This document shows positions 61,683-64,000 of a DNA stretch of 64,000 nucleotides, piece by piece. A program made the translations under genes and the position numbers. The notes under the pieces are model-generated. The model made no database searches. It was not told the origin of the DNA and was given only the letters and a program-made list of their open reading frames with translations. Source of the stretch: Ehretia macrophylla (taxonomy: Eukaryota > Streptophyta > Magnoliopsida > Boraginales > Ehretiaceae); assembly GCA_037974665.1 (NCBI GenBank), contig CM075766.1, forward strand, positions 45,125,569 to 45,189,568, read 5' to 3'. The first letter of the stretch is position 1, and each line of letters begins with the position of its first letter.

Positions 61683-64000
61683 ATGGCTACTTCGTCTTCA
61701 GCAGAAAAGTCGTCGAACGACACGGCTGTGATCACAAAAGAAGATAGCCAAATATCTGTTGTAGGGGATGTTAATTCCCCCTACTTTCTTCAACCCTCAT
61801 ATCACCCGGGATTAATCTTTGTTGTTTCTCCTTTGGAGGAGAATGGGGAAAACTACTTCACATGGAGAAGGAACATGGTGAATGCCTTGGATTCTAAAGC
61901 TAAAACAGGTTTCGTAGATGGAACTATAAGTAAGCCAGATATTGGTGCTTGTGAGTTGAATCCGTGAATTAAGTACAATGCTATGGTGAGATCTTGGTTG
62001 GTGAATTCAGTAACCAAGGAACTCCAAAATAGTGTTGCATATGTGGAGACTGCAAGAGAAGTTTGGAAAGATCTTGACGAGCGTTTCTCTCAAGGAAACA
62101 CAGCAAGGGTGTATGAATTAAGGCGGGCTATTACGCTACTTCAGCAAGAAAAAATGTCCATCTCTAGTTACTACGAAAAACTGTGAGGACTCTGGGATGA
62201 GTTACAAGCAGCTAATCCCGTACTAGCATGCACATGTGGATGCCGATGTGGTGCGTCGAAGAAAATGCAGACTATACAAGAGAGTGAAAAAGTTTATGAC
62301 TTTCTCATGGGACTCGATGGATGATTTAATACCGTTCGCTCACAAATACTGAGTATGGAGCCTCTGCCACCTTTGGGATGGACTTATGCTATTGCCGGAT
62401 AGGAAGAGAAACAACAAGCAGTAGTAGCGGCGCGTATACCCAATGTTGAAGCAGTTGCGTTCATGGCTAATCGATCTGCCGCACCAACAATGAATACTCG
62501 TGGCAAGGGAGGAAACAATTAGGAAAAACCTAGTTGTGACCACTGCAAGAAGATGGGTCACACCAAAGCTCGCTGCTTCGAGCTTATCGGATACCCACCT
62601 AATTGGCGTAATAAATCAGGCAAACAAAATGCTAAAGGAGGACAATCCAATAACGGAGGAGTTGTGCGTGGTTTTAGTGCAGCCAATGCAATTCACATGG
62701 AACCATTAGATACGAATGCAAGGGGTACCAATGTGCATGTGAAAAATCAGTCTTTTATTCCACGTCTTACCGAAGCCCAATATCAACAACCGTTGGGTCT
62801 TTTGAACAATGGTGGCGTAACAGGTTCGGCGACAAATTTAGCAAACATGTCTGGTATGATTAACACCTCCATACCTTGGATTATTGACTCAGAGGCAACT
62901 GATCACTTCACTTGCACACCCGAGCTACTGGTTGACAGTGTTATGAATCCTAATTTGCTGTCTGTACGCATCCCAAATGGCCGAAGTGTACCAATACATG
63001 CCATGGGAAAAATGCCATTAGGAACCAATTTTGAATTAGAACGAGTATTAGGCGTTCCACAATTTAATTGCAACCTCTTATCTATCAGCAAATTACCAAA
63101 AGATTTGAATTGTGCATTGACATTTTATTCAGATTCTTGTGTTATGCAGGACTTACCCTCGAGGAAGCTGATTGGAGTGGGTAACGTAAGGGACGGTCTA
63201 TATTTTCTTGAACCAGCGTGAGAGGGAGTGGCACTAATGGCAAACAAACAAGATGATGCTGTTCTTTGGCACCAACGCTTGGGACACTTGCCGATGGATC
63301 GTTTATCATATGTATTGAGTTCTTTGTCTTCTTGCGAAAAGAGGGATTTTCTTTGTGACGCCTGTCATAGAGCCAAGCATAAAAGACACCATTTTCCTAT
63401 ATGAAGCAATAAAAGTTCCAGAATTTTTGATTTAGTCCACTGCGATAGATGGGGACCATATAAAACTCCATCTCATTCTCGTGTACATTATTTTCTAAGC
63501 CTTGTCGATGACTACAGTAGAGCAACTTGGGTCTATCTCATGAAAACTAAATCTAATACTAGCTCATATTTGACACATTTTTTCAACTGGGTCAAGACAA
63601 AGTTTAATGTGGGAGTGCGGACTTTGCGTACTGACAATGGTCTCGAATTCATACATCAAGATTTGCTCGCATATTACCATTTGTACGGCATTGAACATCA
63701 AATATCTTGTGTCTATACGCCACAGCAAAACGACATTGTAGAACGAAAGCATCAGCATCTTCTTGAAGTAGCACGAGCCTTACGCTTTCACGCCCATTTG
63801 CCACTTTCATTTTGGGGTGAATGCATGCTCACAGTGGCTTATCTAATCAATTGAATGCCCACAGTTCTGCTACAAAATCGAACACCACATGAGCTTCTTT
63901 TTGGAACACCGCCCACGTACGATCATCTCCGCATATTTGGGTGTATTTGCTATGCTCATGTACCAAGCCAGCTCGTGATAAGTTTGGTGAAAGATCATGA
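61683..64000 (+). pseudogene. Copia gag-pol remnant (gag, zinc knuckle, protease, integrase)
   Basis: One frame can be followed from the ATG at 61683 to about 63960. Gag covers roughly the first 280 codons. The zinc knuckle CDHCKKMGHTKARC fits CX2CX4HX4C. The protease site reads WIIDSEATDHF, with the catalytic Gly of D-S/T-G changed to Glu. The integrase has the zinc-binding WHQRLGH and CDACH, then DRWGPY, TDNGLEF and QQNDIVERKH, covering the D,D,E residues. Eight in-frame stops occur: TGA at 61965, 62184, 62322, 63219, 63402 and 63852, TAG at 62400 and 62520. A one-base frame change appears near 63963. It cannot make a full protein. Confidence 0.85.

Larger units (their letters stand above)
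61245..64000 (+). mobile_element. Ty1/copia LTR retrotransposon, 5' portion (truncated by window end)
   Basis: The 5' LTR (61245-61612) is followed directly by a primer-binding site and a gag-protease-integrase reading frame. The order protease then integrase, with RT still to come, is that of Ty1/copia. The preceding five bases (TAATA) would be the target duplication if the far end matches. Reverse transcriptase, RNase H and the 3' LTR lie outside the window. Confidence 0.85.

Overview
The window is nuclear DNA of a flowering plant, most probably a eudicot. The genes are intron-rich, the intergenic DNA is AT-rich, and the gene families are typical of plants (Qa-SNARE SYP112, RD2-type universal stress protein, chromomethylase with BAH and chromo domains, RADIALIS-like SANT protein, glycine-rich RNA-binding protein). 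Plant LTR retrotransposons, a TRIM, a LINE and hAT/Mutator-type MITEs fill much of the rest. I cannot name the species.

Layout. 1-11.3 kb is gene-rich: the 3' end of RER1 (+), a SYP112-type syntaxin (+), an RD2-like universal stress protein in five exons (+), and a seven-exon bHLH gene of the CIB/HBI1 type (-) that carries a 10-bp deletion in the DNA-binding basic region. 12.2-18.1 kb is one Ty3/gypsy-derived insertion with a 5-bp target duplication; its two LTRs are inverted relative to each other, and it also holds a G/C minisatellite, a nested solo LTR and a dead gag. 18.1-23.9 kb is gene-poor. 23.9-29.7 kb is a complete 21-exon chromomethylase (CMT3-type) gene (-), for which I could phase every exon; two of its introns appear to be GC-AG.

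29.9-36.4 kb is a transposon pile-up: a long-TIR MITE, a second MITE, a 1.4-kb long-TIR element, a TRIM, and a three-level nest in which a 5'-truncated LINE is split by a hAT element. The hAT carries a captured lectin-receptor-kinase fragment and is itself split by a Mutator-like MITE. Each level keeps its target duplication. 36.4-44 kb shows nothing recognisable. Then follow a small RADIALIS-like gene (+, 44.1 kb), a short hAT element (46.7 kb), a two-exon gene for a 93-residue protein of unknown function (+, 49.5 kb) and a GRP7/8-type glycine-rich RNA-binding protein gene (-, 51 kb). From 52 to 61.2 kb there is a WD40 gene scrap and AT-rich DNA. The window ends inside a Ty1/copia retrotransposon (+) whose coding frame is broken mainly by TGA and TAG stops.

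The genes do not form a pathway. One thread is shared: the window holds both a CHG-methylation maintenance enzyme gene and several dead transposons, at least one of which shows mutations of the kind expected from methylated-cytosine decay. Exon limits below were read by eye from splice consensus, phase and family conservation, without transcript support.
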